From contig NZ_QEQK01000003.1 in assembly GCF_003151135.1 (NCBI RefSeq), positions 124,001 to 188,000 of the forward strand: a stretch of 64,000 bases of DNA. Direction: 5' to 3'. The translations under genes and the position numbers were made by a program. The stretch's first letter is position 1, and each line of letters begins with the position of its first letter. This DNA comes from Abyssibacter profundi (lineage in GTDB: Bacteria; Pseudomonadota; Gammaproteobacteria; Nevskiales; OUC007). The notes under the pieces were generated by a model. The model searched no databases. It had not been told where the DNA came from and saw nothing but the letters and a program-made list of their open reading frames with translations. Below, piece after piece: positions 45,502 to 54,284 of this stretch.

Positions 45502-46574
45502 GGCGCATCGATGCCTATCTGCGACAGTCGGTGTTCACGCTGACGCTGGTGGTCGGGGCCGCGTTGCTGGCCATTTCGACGTTCATCACCTTTGTGACGG
45601 AACTCGAGGACCTGGGCCGTGGCCAGTACGGCATCGGCGCCATTCTCCAGTACGTGGCGCTGCAGATTCCGGAGACGGTCTACATCATGTTTCCGGTGAT
45701 CGCCTTATTGGGAACCTTGATGGGCCTGGGCGCGCTCGCCGCAAACGCAGAACTGGTGGCCATGCGCGCAGCTGGCGTGTCGGTGACCCGGCTGGCATGG
45801 GGCGTGGCCAAGGCGGGTATTATCGTTGGCGGGTTTGCTTTTTCATTGGGGGAGTTCCTCGTTCCCGTCACGACGCCCTTGGCGGATGAAATTCGCAGTG
45901 TCGCCCGCTACGGCGAGAGTGCGCGCGGGAGCAAGGATGGGGTTTGGCTGCGTGATGGTCGCCATTTCGTGTTTATTGGCGAATTGGTCAACGAACGCGA
46001 AATCCGACAGGTGGAGTTATTCCGTCTGGCCGATGACGGCAGCCTGGATGCGGCGATTGCTATTGACACCGCCCGCTATGAGGACGATCACTGGGCATTT
46101 CAGGGTGTGCGCCGAACCGAGTTCGGGCCTGATGCCGTGGCGGTGGAGCAACGTGAAGTCGAACCCTGGCCAACGGACCTGACGCCCGAGCTGACACCGG
46201 ATGTTCTACGCCTGTTCGTCCTCGAGGCCGAGAGCCTGTCGGTTTGGGGGCTTTGGCGCTATGTGGAGTATCTGGACCGCAATGGGTTGGACGCCGAGAG
46301 CTCTGCGCTGGCGTTCTGGCGCAAGTTGGCGGCACCCATCACGGTCATCGTCATGATGTTGGTGGCCGTACCTTTTGTCATCGGGTCACTGCGCCAGGGC
46401 GGTGCAGGTCAGCGATTATTTGTCGGCGTGCTGTTCGGAGTGGGGTTCTACCTCGTCAACGAGGTGACGTCCAGCACCGGGCTGATCTACGGGCTGTCGC
46501 CGGCGCTCACGGCCTTTCTCCCAACACTGACCGTGGCCGCGCTTGTGGGCCTGCGCCTGCGCTCTATGCGGTAG
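45498..46574 (+). CDS. lptG: LPS export ABC transporter permease LptG
   Basis: A 358-residue partner of LptF with the LptG features MRRIDAYLRQSVF, a first-helix region ending FVTELEDLGRG, the coupling-helix motif AELVAMRAAGVSVTRL, a periplasmic jellyroll and three C-terminal helices. It acts at the inner membrane with LptB. Its ATG overlaps the lptF stop, so the two are translationally coupled. Its last 11 bases overlap the convergent tatD gene. Confidence 0.95.
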   Translation: MRRIDAYLRQSVFTLTLVVGAALLAISTFITFVTELEDLGRGQYGIGAILQYVALQIPETVYIMFPVIALLGTLMGLGALAANAELVAMRAAGVSVTRLAWGVAKAGIIVGGFAFSLGEFLVPVTTPLADEIRSVARYGESARGSKDGVWLRDGRHFVFIGELVNEREIRQVELFRLADDGSLDAAIAIDTARYEDDHWAFQGVRRTEFGPDAVAVEQREVEPWPTDLTPELTPDVLRLFVLEAESLSVWGLWRYVEYLDRNGLDAESSALAFWRKLAAPITVIVMMLVAVPFVIGSLRQGGAGQRLFVGVLFGVGFYLVNEVTSSTGLIYGLSPALTAFLPTLTVAALVGLRLRSMR

Positions 46575-47370
46575 CGTCGTCCAACGGTCCGGGCAGGCGG
46601 AAGAACCGCTGTGCGGTCTGCGTCGTCGTGGTGGCAAGCGCCTCGATGGGTTCGCCACGCGCTTGCGCCAGGGTTTCGAGCACTCGCGGCAGATGCATGG
46701 GCTCGTTGCGCCGAGACTTGGGCCGGGGCCGCAGGGTTCTGGGTAACAGGTAGGGTGCATCCGTTTCGACCATGAGTCGGTCCGCAGGGATGCGGTGGAC
46801 GCAGTCCAGCAGGTGCGTGCCGCGCCGCTCGTCGCAAATCCAGCCGGTGATGCCAATGTGGCAGTCCAGTGCCAGATACGCGTCCAGCGCTTCGGCGGTG
46901 TCGGTGAAGCAATGCACCACGCAGTCAGCCAGCTGCGGTCGGTACTCACGAATGATGGCGACGAAATCGCTGTGCGCATCCCGTTGGTGAAGAAACACCG
47001 GCAGCTGCGAGTCCACTGCGATCTGTAACTGCTCAACAAAGGCCTTGCGCTGGTCGCCGCGGTCCGACAGGTCGCGAAAGTAATCCAGGCCGCATTCTCC
47101 GACGGCGACCAGGCGGTTCCGTTCCGCGAGGCTGCGAATATCTTCGTCCAGGGCCGCTGTCCACTGCGCGGCGTAATGCGGGTGCAGGCCGGCCGTGGCG
47201 GATAGCCGCTGCGGTGCCAGCGCTCGGATCTCCTGCACGCGACGATTGCTCCTCTGCGAGGAGCCGGTGAGCACGATGTGCTGGATGCCGGCGGCCCAGG
47301 CGCGTTCCAGTACCGCGGCCCGGTCAAGGTCAAAGCTGTCGTCTGCCAGGTTGGCACCGATATCGATCAT
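46564..47370 (-). CDS. tatD: TatD family metal-dependent DNase
   Basis: This 268-residue TIM-barrel hydrolase begins with MIDIGANLADDSFD, the opening of E. coli TatD proper, in which the first His-x-His of the related YcfH group is replaced. Other metal-ligand motifs are present: VGECGLDYFRD, LPVFLHQRDAH, VHCFTDTAE and VETDAPYLLPR. TatD is a 3'-5' DNA exonuclease involved in DNA repair and oxidative stress. The gene converges on lptG with an 11-base overlap. The same-strand hairpin at 47388-47415 separates it from the upstream secreted-protein gene. Confidence 0.93.
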   Translation of the reverse strand: MIDIGANLADDSFDLDRAAVLERAWAAGIQHIVLTGSSQRSNRRVQEIRALAPQRLSATAGLHPHYAAQWTAALDEDIRSLAERNRLVAVGECGLDYFRDLSDRGDQRKAFVEQLQIAVDSQLPVFLHQRDAHSDFVAIIREYRPQLADCVVHCFTDTAEALDAYLALDCHIGITGWICDERRGTHLLDCVHRIPADRLMVETDAPYLLPRTLRPRPKSRRNEPMHLPRVLETLAQARGEPIEALATTTTQTAQRFFRLPGPLDDATA

Positions 47371-47387
47371 GCGGGCGTCCTAAACGA

Positions 47388-47415
47388 CTGCGGCCCGGCG
47401 AGAGCCGGGCCGCAG
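47388..47415 (-). terminator. Hairpin after the GGD-repeat protein gene
   Basis: CTGCGGCCCGGC pairs perfectly with GCCGGGCCGCAG around a four-base loop, followed on the minus strand by TCGTTTAGG. The 12-bp GC stem lies 24 bases after the stop of the 47440-47985 gene and just before tatD. The T-run is weak. Confidence 0.6.
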
Positions 47416-47439
47416 TGGGCGCGATGGCGCGGTTGTGAA

Positions 47440-47985
47440 CTACGGGCAGCCGGGCAGAGGCACGAGGTCACAGACCGGATCGGACGGATCACCGCCGTCG
47501 CCGCCGTCGCCACCATCACCCCCGTCGCCGCCATCACCGCCGTCATCTGGGGTGTCGACCTCTTCGGTTTCTTCGGTGTCGAACACTTCGGTGCCGATGG
47601 CAGCTAGCCCGGCGATGCCGACAGCCAGCAGGCCAAAGTCGATCACGGAGTAGCCTTCGAATGCTCCGGCCGCGTTCAGTCGATAATGTGTCGTTAGCAC
47701 GTTGACGCCACCGACTTCGAGGCGGTTCATGCCCATCGGTGCCATCTGGTTGCCGTTGAACTCCATGCGCAGCATCTTCGGCCGTTCGATCTGCTCAAAG
47801 CCGTGGGCCACGTCGAACTGGAATCCATACCGCAGTTTCTGCACGAGCGGCTGGGCCGATGCGTCACCGAAGCCCATTTCCAAGAACATGAGGCCCTCCG
47901 GCGAGGCGTGTCCGTAACTGCCCGCGGCTGCCGGGGCCGAAGCCGCAAGTCCCAACAACATTGCTGCTAAAGTGTGGCGACGCAT
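47440..47985 (-). CDS. Uncharacterised exported protein with Gly-Gly-Asp repeats
   Basis: Not recognised. The 181-residue product has a signal peptide ending AAPAAAGS (about residue 22), a central region rich in Met and hydrophobic residues with aromatic patches, a hydrophobic segment (FGLLAVGIAGLAAIGTEVF, about 120-138) and a C-terminal tail with acidic TEETEEVDTPDD followed by six GGD triplets and a short Cys-containing end (PVCDLVPLPGCP). The two C-terminal cysteines are seven residues apart and could form a disulfide. The GGD tract may be a flexible or calcium-associated spacer. A clear sigma-70 promoter and a GGAGA ribosome site precede it. It is probably a periplasmic or membrane-associated small protein. 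Confidence 0.75.
   Translation of the reverse strand: MRRHTLAAMLLGLAASAPAAAGSYGHASPEGLMFLEMGFGDASAQPLVQKLRYGFQFDVAHGFEQIERPKMLRMEFNGNQMAPMGMNRLEVGGVNVLTTHYRLNAAGAFEGYSVIDFGLLAVGIAGLAAIGTEVFDTEETEEVDTPDDGGDGGDGGDGGDGGDGGDPSDPVCDLVPLPGCP
47488..47541 (-). repeat. Six 9-bp tandem units encoding Gly-Gly-Asp
   Basis: Six units of the type GGCGGYGAY in tandem encode GGD six times in the exported protein. Units differ only at third codon positions, consistent with a repeat under amino-acid selection and able to change in copy number by slippage. Confidence 0.9.
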
Positions 47986-48009
47986 GTTTGTCTCCGCATT
48001 CCGTTCAAT

Positions 48010-49485
48010 GTGAAATTCAGGCGCAACACTCCCTGTGCGCACCGTCGGCTGACTATAGACGCCCGTTTTCGGTGCGACAAGCGGGGCCTGGGCTGGATTG
48101 GCATGGTGCTGCTCAGTGCGCTGACCAGCGCGGGCTGTGTTTCCCCGGCGCCGTCGACAGAATCCTTTGCGCTGGCGGGCGTTTCGACCGCGCTGTCTTG
48201 TCACAGGGTTGCGGATCGCTACGCCCGATTGATCCGACAGGCCGATGTGGCCTCTGCATACGGCCAGCCCTTGGCCGGTGCACCGTGGTTTCGTGTTCTG
48301 CGCGGTTGGGCCGACTGGCCCGTCCGGACGGACGAGGAGCGATCCCAATGGCTGCAGGCGGCCGCGACACTTGGCCAGACTGTCTGGCGGGCCGAGTTGC
48401 GTAATGCCGGCGCCCCGGCCCTGATGGCGGACATGCAGCGCTGCGCGAAACAGCAGTTGCCGGCGGTCTCCGACGAGTCGCAGTGGCAGGCATGGCGGCA
48501 AAGCGCCCGTTTCGATTCGGAGTACGTCACCTGGCAGCGCATGCTGGGGGTCTACCCGCTGAGCCGGTTCGGGCTGCGTGCCGGGGTGCGGGCCTGGCAG
48601 CAACAGTTTCTCGCAGACTACGGGCCGCGCCCGGATCAGGCTGCATGGTCGCGGTGGCAGCCTCAGGTCAGCCGCGAGGTGGCGCAACGCGTGCTGGCTC
48701 AGGCGCCTGTCCTGCCGGGGCTTGCGCCGCCTTCTCTTGATCAGTTCGAGGTTTGGCTAAGACAACACGCGCCCCGTCTGCGCGTACAGATGGCTTCCTC
48801 TGCAGATCGGCCAGGGCAGCCAGTGTGGCGAGAGGACCTGGCGTTCGATGTGTCGCGGCCGGTCCTGCATGTTCAGTTGTTGCCAGGCCGCGATCGGGGT
48901 GCGGCGATCTGGCAGCTGGTCTTCACCGTCTGGTTTGCCGGCCGGGCACCGGTATCTAGCGTCGACCCCTACGCCGGCGCGCTGGACGGGGTAGTTTGGC
49001 GGGTCATGCTCGACGCCAAGGGCCGGGTTCGGATGCGTGACAGCATCCATTCTTGCGGTTGTTACCATCTGGTTTTTCCGCCCGACGCCGTCGCAGCGGC
49101 GCCGGGGTTGGACGAACCGCCGCTGCTTCCAGAAGTGGTCGCTGGGCAGGCTCGGGTCGAGTTGGCGCTGCGCGCGGTCGACCACATGCTGGTCGACGTG
49201 CGGCCGGTTGCGGAGCGTCCCGCCACCGGGCAGGCATTACCGCTGGCCGACTACAACGCCTTGCTAGCCATGCCGACCCCGTCAGGTCGCAGCCGCTCGT
49301 TGTTTGACGCCCGGGGCCTGGTCACGGCTTCGGCGCGCCCCGAGCGCTGGTATCTGTGGCCCAGCGGCGTGCTGTCTCCCGGCGCAATGCGGATCTGGGG
49401 GCGGCATGCAACGGCATTTGTCGGGACGCGGCATTTTGATGATCCGGATCTTATGGCCACGCTGCTGGTGGATGACGGGCGATAG
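48010..49485 (+). CDS. Uncharacterised putative lipoprotein
   Basis: Not recognised. The frame encodes a large exported protein with a lipoprotein-like signal, KRGLGWIGMVLLSALTSAGC, where the Cys would be acylated; the basic residues lie upstream of the only ATG (48103), so a start at GTG 48010 fits a signal peptide better, but neither start has a clear ribosome site. The mature part of about 450 residues is rich in Trp, Arg and Gln, with a CGCYHLVFPPDAV segment near two-thirds of the length and a beta-rich C-terminal half. It diverges from the GGD-repeat gene and is followed 101 bases later by the SH3 protein gene. Function unknown. Confidence 0.65.
   Translation: MKFRRNTPCAHRRLTIDARFRCDKRGLGWIGMVLLSALTSAGCVSPAPSTESFALAGVSTALSCHRVADRYARLIRQADVASAYGQPLAGAPWFRVLRGWADWPVRTDEERSQWLQAAATLGQTVWRAELRNAGAPALMADMQRCAKQQLPAVSDESQWQAWRQSARFDSEYVTWQRMLGVYPLSRFGLRAGVRAWQQQFLADYGPRPDQAAWSRWQPQVSREVAQRVLAQAPVLPGLAPPSLDQFEVWLRQHAPRLRVQMASSADRPGQPVWREDLAFDVSRPVLHVQLLPGRDRGAAIWQLVFTVWFAGRAPVSSVDPYAGALDGVVWRVMLDAKGRVRMRDSIHSCGCYHLVFPPDAVAAAPGLDEPPLLPEVVAGQARVELALRAVDHMLVDVRPVAERPATGQALPLADYNALLAMPTPSGRSRSLFDARGLVTASARPERWYLWPSGVLSPGAMRIWGRHATAFVGTRHFDDPDLMATLLVDDGR
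48052..48080 (-). promoter_or_regulatory. Sigma-70 promoter for the GGD-repeat protein gene
   Basis: On the minus strand, TTGTCG (-35) and TATAGT (-10) are separated by exactly 17 bases, matching the sigma-70 consensus at 4 and 5 of 6 positions. Transcription would start about 60 bases before the ATG at 47985, leaving a leader with a GGAGA ribosome site. Confidence 0.6.
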
Positions 49486-49586
49486 ATGTGGGGATCAAAA
49501 CGAGCGGACTCCGGTCGAAGCAGGCGCTTTGATAGACTCCGCGGCCGCGTTCATGCCGCCCTACGTCACGCTTCATGGAGGAATCT

Positions 49587-50258
49587 GTGGCTCATCGAGT
49601 AATCCTGCTGTCTCTGTTTTCACTGGCGATGATGGTGCCGACCGTCGCCACGGCCGAGACGGCGTATGTCAGCGATCAACTCGAGATTACGCTGCGACGG
49701 GGGCAGGGAACCCAATTCGGCATCCGGGCCATGTTGGACAGTGGCACGCGGGTGGAGGTGCTTGGTCGGGATGAGGCGTCGGGCTACACCCAGGTGCGGA
49801 CGGCCTCCGGCACTGAGGGTTGGGTGCTGACGCGCTACCTGCAGAACCAGCCCGCGGCGCGGGAACAGCTGGCCGCCGCGCGACAGGCGCAGACGGCGGC
49901 AGAGCAAAAAGCCGCCGAGGCCGTGGCGGAGCTGGAAGCTGTCGAGTCGGCCAACGCCGACATGCGTGCCCAGATTTCTGGGCTGGAGACGCAGGTGGCT
50001 GATTTGCAAACCGAGCTGCGTCGGGTGTCTTCAGCGGCGGCCAGGCCGATGGAAATTCAGCGTCGCAACGAGCAGCTCGTCGAGGAGGTCCGGACGCTGG
50101 AGCAAGAGCGGGATCGACTCGGCATGGAGTTACGCGCCGAGCAAAGTCTGCGCGACAACTGGATCACCGGCGCTGCCATCGCGTTTCTCGGGTTGGCGGT
50201 CGGCCTGCTGGCGCCCCATCTGCGTCGTCGCAAATCCGGCTGGGAAGGCCTCGGCTAG
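49587..50258 (+). CDS. SH3 domain protein, TIGR04211 family
   Basis: This 223-residue protein has a signal peptide (about 1-24, ending VATA), a bacterial SH3 domain (ETAYVSDQLEITLRRGQGTQ to GWVLTRYLQNQP), a long coiled coil (about 90-185) and a C-terminal membrane helix (GAAIAFLGLAVGLLAPHL) with a basic end. This is the TIGR04211/YgiM layout: an inner-membrane-anchored periplasmic rod that probably binds cell wall or protein partners. The GTG at 49587 is preferred because GGAGGA sits four bases upstream; the ATG at 49575 would place that ribosome site inside the gene. Neighbouring genes are also envelope proteins. Confidence 0.88.
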   Translation: MAHRVILLSLFSLAMMVPTVATAETAYVSDQLEITLRRGQGTQFGIRAMLDSGTRVEVLGRDEASGYTQVRTASGTEGWVLTRYLQNQPAAREQLAAARQAQTAAEQKAAEAVAELEAVESANADMRAQISGLETQVADLQTELRRVSSAAARPMEIQRRNEQLVEEVRTLEQERDRLGMELRAEQSLRDNWITGAAIAFLGLAVGLLAPHLRRRKSGWEGLG

Positions 50259-50431
50259 CCGCCGCCGTCAGGCGTTCGGGGCTGCGGGCAGCCTGTCTTG
50301 TTCAGCCTGTCCGGCATGCCTCGGGCTAACATCCTGACCGGTGTCGGACGATTGCCGCAGGTCTGCGCTGATCCGGTCGTCGTGCCAGCAAGCAAACTCA
50401 ATCATTCCTTTCCTGCCAGCGTCGGCGGCTG

Positions 50432-50440
50432 TGCTATAAC
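50432..50440 (+). promoter_or_regulatory. Extended -10 promoter for antiporter gene
   Basis: TGCTATAAC matches an extended -10 element (TGn plus TATAAC, 5 of 6). No good -35 is visible, as is common for extended -10 promoters. The start site would lie about 30 bases before the ATG at 50477. The rest of the gap from 50259 shows nothing else. Confidence 0.4.
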
Positions 50441-50476
50441 CGGGTGCCGCCCGCCGTTGGCGACCATGTCGAATTC

Positions 50477-52381
50477 ATGACTCACGACCTACTGAATGTA
50501 CTCGTGCTGGTGGTCTCGCTGGGCGTTATCGCGCAGTGGGTTGCCTGGCGCCTACGCCTGCCGGCCATTGTCCTGTTCCTGATTGCTGGCGTCATTGTCG
50601 GACCTGTTTTCGGGTGGGTGCGACCCAGTGTTGATCTGGGTGACGTTTATCGTCCGGTGGTCAGCCTCTGTGTTGCCGTCATCCTGTTCGAGGGCGGGCT
50701 GACGCTGCGTCTGCACGAATTCAAAGAGGCGGCCTCAGGCGTTAAGCGGCTGGTCAGTATCGGGGCGATATTCGCCTTCGGGCTGGGCAGCTTGGCGGCC
50801 AAGGGCATTGGCGATCTGGACTGGCCCGTGGCCCTCGTATTTGGCGCCATCATGGTGGTGACCGGTCCGACGGTGATTATCCCGCTGCTGCGCCAGGCAC
50901 GGCTCAATCGCCGCACGGCCAGCTACCTGAAATGGGAAGGGATCATCAACGATCCCATCGGCGCGCTGGCCGCCGTGCTGATCTTCCAATTCTTCGTGTA
51001 CTCCGGTGGGGGCGACCCGCTGGATTCGGTGCTGATCTCTCTGGGCATCGGTTCGGTGGCTGCCGTGTTGATCGGTGGCGGCGCCGCCTTGTTAATCGGT
51101 TGGGCATTCCGCAATGCCTACGTGCCCGAGTACCTCAAGGCACCGGTCATGCTGGCGGGCGTGTTGGTCGTCTTTGCAGCCAGCAACATGGTTCAGCACG
51201 AGGCGGGCCTGCTGGCGGTCACGCTGATGGGGATGGTGCTGGGCAACTTGGAGCTGCCGAACTTCGAGGAGATGCGGCGGTTCAAGGAGTACATCACCAT
51301 CTTGCTGGTCTCCTCGGTGTTTGTGCTCCTGACGGCGGATCTGGATCCGGTGACCATCTCGCACCTGGATTGGCATGCCATCGCATTGGTGGCCTCCATG
51401 CTGATCATTGTGCGGCCGCTGGCGATTCTGCTGGCGACCATCGGCGCCGACATGAAGTGGAATGAGCGGCTGCTGTTGAGTTGGATTGCCCCTCGAGGGA
51501 TCGTGGCGGCGGCCGTGGCTGGCCTGTTCGGCCCGGAGATGCTTGACGCGGGTTACGAGGACGCCGAGTTGTTGCTGCCGCTGGTGTTCGCCATGGTGCT
51601 GTCCACGGTCACCCTGCACGGCTTTACGATCAGCTGGCTGGCCAAGCGCCTGGATTTGGCGACGCCGGATGACGGTGTGCTTATTGTCGGCGCATCCCCG
51701 TGGACGACCGAGCTGGCCGAGTCGCTGTCCAAGGAACTCAATCTGTCCGTGTTGCTGGTGGACTCGTCCTGGCACCGTCTACGTGAAGCACGGCTGGCAG
51801 GTGTCAACGTGATTTACGGAGAGATCCTGTCCGACGAACTGCAGCTATCCCTGCAGCTCAACGGCGTCAATGTCGTGCTTGCAGCGACCAGTAACGACGC
51901 CTACAACGCCCTGGTCTGCCGCAACTTTGCCGGTCGCTTGGAGCATGATCGTGTGTTCCAGTTGCCCATGTATGCGCCGGACGAGGGCAATCGTCAGAAA
52001 AGCAAGGCGGTGGCGCGACCATTTACCGGTATTCCGGCCTTCGCGGATAACGCCCAGTACGAAGAACTTTGGCGCCGGCATTTCCAGAACTGGAAGTTCT
52101 ATAAGACCAAGATCACCGATGCCTTCACCTACGACGATTTTCTGGCCGACCTGCCGGACGAGTCGATTTGCATTGGTGTGGTCCGCGAGGGCAAGCGGCT
52201 CACCTTCCATGCTCCGCACGCGCCGATTAAGCCCAAGGCAGGTGAAACGGTGGTTTATTACGCGCCGAAGAAGCCCGGTGCGGCTGAGTCCGAAGCCCGT
52301 AGCCGGGCAGAGGAGCGCAAGCAGACCGGCAACGACGTGCTAAGCGCCGATCCGGCGGATGACGCGTTGACCTCATCATGA
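50477..52381 (+). CDS. CPA1-type sodium:proton antiporter with RCK-like domain
   Basis: The 634-residue protein has about twelve helices of the Na+/H+ exchanger family, including LFEGGLTLRLHEFKEA, the ND-type pair in EGIINDPIGALAAV, and WIAPRGIVAAAVAGLFG, all typical of bacterial CPA1 antiporters. The C-terminal third is a cytosolic RCK/TrkA-N-like domain (GVLIVGASPWTTELAESL, LAATSNDAYNALVCRNFAG), which could sense nucleotides or ions. It should exchange Na+ or K+ for H+ at the inner membrane. The ATG at 50477 begins the first helix directly; the frame from 50444 adds eleven unlikely residues. The stop overlaps the following hydrolase gene. Confidence 0.9.
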   Translation: MTHDLLNVLVLVVSLGVIAQWVAWRLRLPAIVLFLIAGVIVGPVFGWVRPSVDLGDVYRPVVSLCVAVILFEGGLTLRLHEFKEAASGVKRLVSIGAIFAFGLGSLAAKGIGDLDWPVALVFGAIMVVTGPTVIIPLLRQARLNRRTASYLKWEGIINDPIGALAAVLIFQFFVYSGGGDPLDSVLISLGIGSVAAVLIGGGAALLIGWAFRNAYVPEYLKAPVMLAGVLVVFAASNMVQHEAGLLAVTLMGMVLGNLELPNFEEMRRFKEYITILLVSSVFVLLTADLDPVTISHLDWHAIALVASMLIIVRPLAILLATIGADMKWNERLLLSWIAPRGIVAAAVAGLFGPEMLDAGYEDAELLLPLVFAMVLSTVTLHGFTISWLAKRLDLATPDDGVLIVGASPWTTELAESLSKELNLSVLLVDSSWHRLREARLAGVNVIYGEILSDELQLSLQLNGVNVVLAATSNDAYNALVCRNFAGRLEHDRVFQLPMYAPDEGNRQKSKAVARPFTGIPAFADNAQYEELWRRHFQNWKFYKTKITDAFTYDDFLADLPDESICIGVVREGKRLTFHAPHAPIKPKAGETVVYYAPKKPGAAESEARSRAEERKQTGNDVLSADPADDALTSS

Positions 52382-53016
52382 CCGACCCCAAGCGCTACAC
52401 CATTGAGGGGGCAGTCGGCGCGTTGGAGGTGGCGTTGGGCGAGCCGGAGGGGGATCGCAGGGGCGTCGCCGTCATTTGTCATCCGCATCCGCTGTATGGC
52501 GGCACGCTCGACAATAAGGTGGCGTATACCCTGGCCCGCGCGAGCGAGCAGCAGGGTCTGGCGTCGGTGCGATTCAATTTCCGTGGTGTTGGCGACAGCG
52601 AAGGTCTCCACGATGGCGGCGCCGGAGAGCTGGATGATGCCTTGGCGGCGATTGCGCATGCACGCGAGCTGTTTGGCCCGGGCGAGCCGCTGCTGGTTGC
52701 TGGATTCTCTTTCGGGGGCTGGATTAGCCTGCACGCGGCGGCCCGCAGTGATGCAGAGCAGCTGATTACCGTCGCGCCGGCGCTGTCGTACTCCGCACTT
52801 GGCGACCTGCCGGCGCCGGGCTGTCCCTGGTTTTATATCCATGGAGAAGCCGACGATGTCGTGCCAGCACAGGGTAATCGCCACATCCTCGAAACCTTGC
52901 AAACCACACCGGACCAGGTCTGGTTGCCGGAGGTCGGGCACTTTTTTCATGGGCATCTGACTGACCTGCGGCGCCGGGTGTCGGCGGTGCTGGATGAGCG
53001 CTGGTCCGCACTCTAA
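52378..53016 (+). CDS. Alpha/beta hydrolase, CPx/YqiA-like small group
   Basis: This 212-residue cytosolic hydrolase has the motif CHPHPLYGGTLDNKV near the N terminus, which marks a conserved bacterial group of uncertain substrate, and RFNFRGVGDSEG in the next strand. The nucleophile Ser is in GFSFGG, with Asp in GEADDVVP and His in GHFFHG completing the triad. It probably acts as an esterase or thioesterase on small substrates. It is coupled to the antiporter gene by an ATGA overlap, although a functional link is not evident. A 75-base gap follows before the barrel gene. Confidence 0.88.
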   Translation: MTDPKRYTIEGAVGALEVALGEPEGDRRGVAVICHPHPLYGGTLDNKVAYTLARASEQQGLASVRFNFRGVGDSEGLHDGGAGELDDALAAIAHARELFGPGEPLLVAGFSFGGWISLHAAARSDAEQLITVAPALSYSALGDLPAPGCPWFYIHGEADDVVPAQGNRHILETLQTTPDQVWLPEVGHFFHGHLTDLRRRVSAVLDERWSAL

Positions 53017-53091
53017 CCGGGCAGCCGTCAACGGATAGTCCGAAGGGTTTGCTATTCTCCAGCGGCCTTTTTCCAACACGAGTGCAACGCA

Positions 53092-53802
53092 ATGTCGAAA
53101 CGAGTGATCGCGGCAGCCTGTCTGGGTTTGCTGCCCGCATCTGCGATGGCGGTTGATCTGGACTTCACCGGGGGAGATCAGTCTGACTTCCGCGGTGTTG
53201 GGGAAGACTTGGCCGCGGCTTTCGCCTACCGCTCGGCCAGCCCGGCCGAGACCAAGGGCCTGCTGGGCTTCGATGTCGGCGGCATGATCAGCTACACCAC
53301 GGTCGAGAACGGTGACGATTGGCAGGATCTGGTCGGAGAAGACCCCAGCGGCCTGGGCTTTGTGAATCTGGTGGCCAGTAAGGGCATCCCGCTGATCAAC
53401 GTCGAGGTGGGTGCACAGCTGGGTCTGGTGCCCGGCACCGATGTCACCCTGCTGGGCGGCGAGGCGCGCTACTCCTTCGTTTCCGGCAACGTGGCCATTC
53501 CCGCCGTGTCGCTGCGCGTGGGGTATCAGTCTGCAACCGGCGAGGACGATATCGAGGTCGAGTCGCTGTCCTACGATGTGTCGGTCTCCAAGGGCTTCCT
53601 GCTGGCCACGCCGTATGTCGGTTATGGCCGCGTTGATTCCGAGGTGACGACGGATGTCGCCGGTTTTTCGGATGAGGACTACGACCTGGACCGTGTATTC
53701 GGTGGCGTGAAGCTGTCGCTGGCGCTGCTTAAGATCACGGCTGAGGCCGAGCAGATCGGTGACAACTCCTCGTTCAACCTGCGGGTCGCATTCGGCTTCT
53801 AA
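53092..53802 (+). CDS. Outer-membrane beta-barrel protein (YfaZ-like)
   Basis: A 236-residue exported protein with a signal peptide (MSKRVIAAACLGLLPASAMA) and about ten amphipathic strands ending in the outer-membrane signature FNLRVAFGF, with a C-terminal Phe recognised by the BAM complex. The strands are Gly- and Asp-rich, such as LGFDVGGMISYTTVENG and ATPYVGYGRVDSEV. The size and layout recall YfaZ-type porin-like proteins, but the family assignment is uncertain. Its stop codon TAA shares its last A with the ATG of the following TerB-like gene, so the two are cotranscribed. Confidence 0.75.
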   Translation: MSKRVIAAACLGLLPASAMAVDLDFTGGDQSDFRGVGEDLAAAFAYRSASPAETKGLLGFDVGGMISYTTVENGDDWQDLVGEDPSGLGFVNLVASKGIPLINVEVGAQLGLVPGTDVTLLGGEARYSFVSGNVAIPAVSLRVGYQSATGEDDIEVESLSYDVSVSKGFLLATPYVGYGRVDSEVTTDVAGFSDEDYDLDRVFGGVKLSLALLKITAEAEQIGDNSSFNLRVAFGF

Positions 53803-54260
53803 TGCCGTCTGCACTCAAGCAGCTGGCGTCGAAACTGTTTTCGACGCCAGCTGAACAGCAAGACGCTTCGGCGGATCTGGATGACGTTCAGCTCGCCGCC
53901 GCGGTCCTGATGGTCGAAGTGGCCCGCGCGGACTTTTCGGAAGACGCGGTGGAACGCCGCGCGGTCGAGCACGAACTGCGCAGCGCCTTCGGGCTGGACT
54001 CGACACAGGTCAAGCGCCTGATGGATGCGGCGACACAACGGGCAGATGAGGCCATCTCCCTGCATCGGTTTGTTGCCACCATGAACGAATCGCTGTCCTA
54101 CGCTGACAAGCTCGACGTGCTGACGCAGCTGTGGCGCGTGGCCTATGCCGACGGCGAACTGGACAAGCATGAGGAGCACCTCATGCGGCGGTTTTCGGAT
54201 CTGCTGCACATCCCGCATCGGGATTGGATACAGCGTAAGTTGGCGGTGGCGCCGGACTAG
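53802..54260 (+). CDS. TerB-like tellurite-resistance family protein
   Basis: This 152-residue, mainly helical cytosolic protein carries a TerB-type domain: LAAAVLMVEVARADFSEDAVER in the first half and VAYADGELDKHEEHLMRRFSDLLHI in the second, two related acidic helical hairpins. TerB-like proteins bind metal ions and are often embedded in stress-response or membrane complexes; the single-domain form is widespread and not specific for tellurite. It starts on the A of the preceding stop codon and ends convergent with the DUF4426 gene, 24 bases away. Confidence 0.85.
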   Translation: MPSALKQLASKLFSTPAEQQDASADLDDVQLAAAVLMVEVARADFSEDAVERRAVEHELRSAFGLDSTQVKRLMDAATQRADEAISLHRFVATMNESLSYADKLDVLTQLWRVAYADGELDKHEEHLMRRFSDLLHIPHRDWIQRKLAVAPD

Positions 54261-54284
54261 GCCTCAGCGCAATTCGTGGCCGGT

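Noticed and set aside
47488-47541. Tandem repeat considered as a possible CRISPR-like array
   Set aside because: Units are 9 bp, contiguous, in frame and encode Gly-Gly-Asp; there are no spacers.
52258-53814. Long open frame (518 codons) on the minus strand across the hydrolase and barrel genes
   Set aside because: It spans two plus-strand genes and their spacer; its protein has no family features and is probably a GC-driven shadow.
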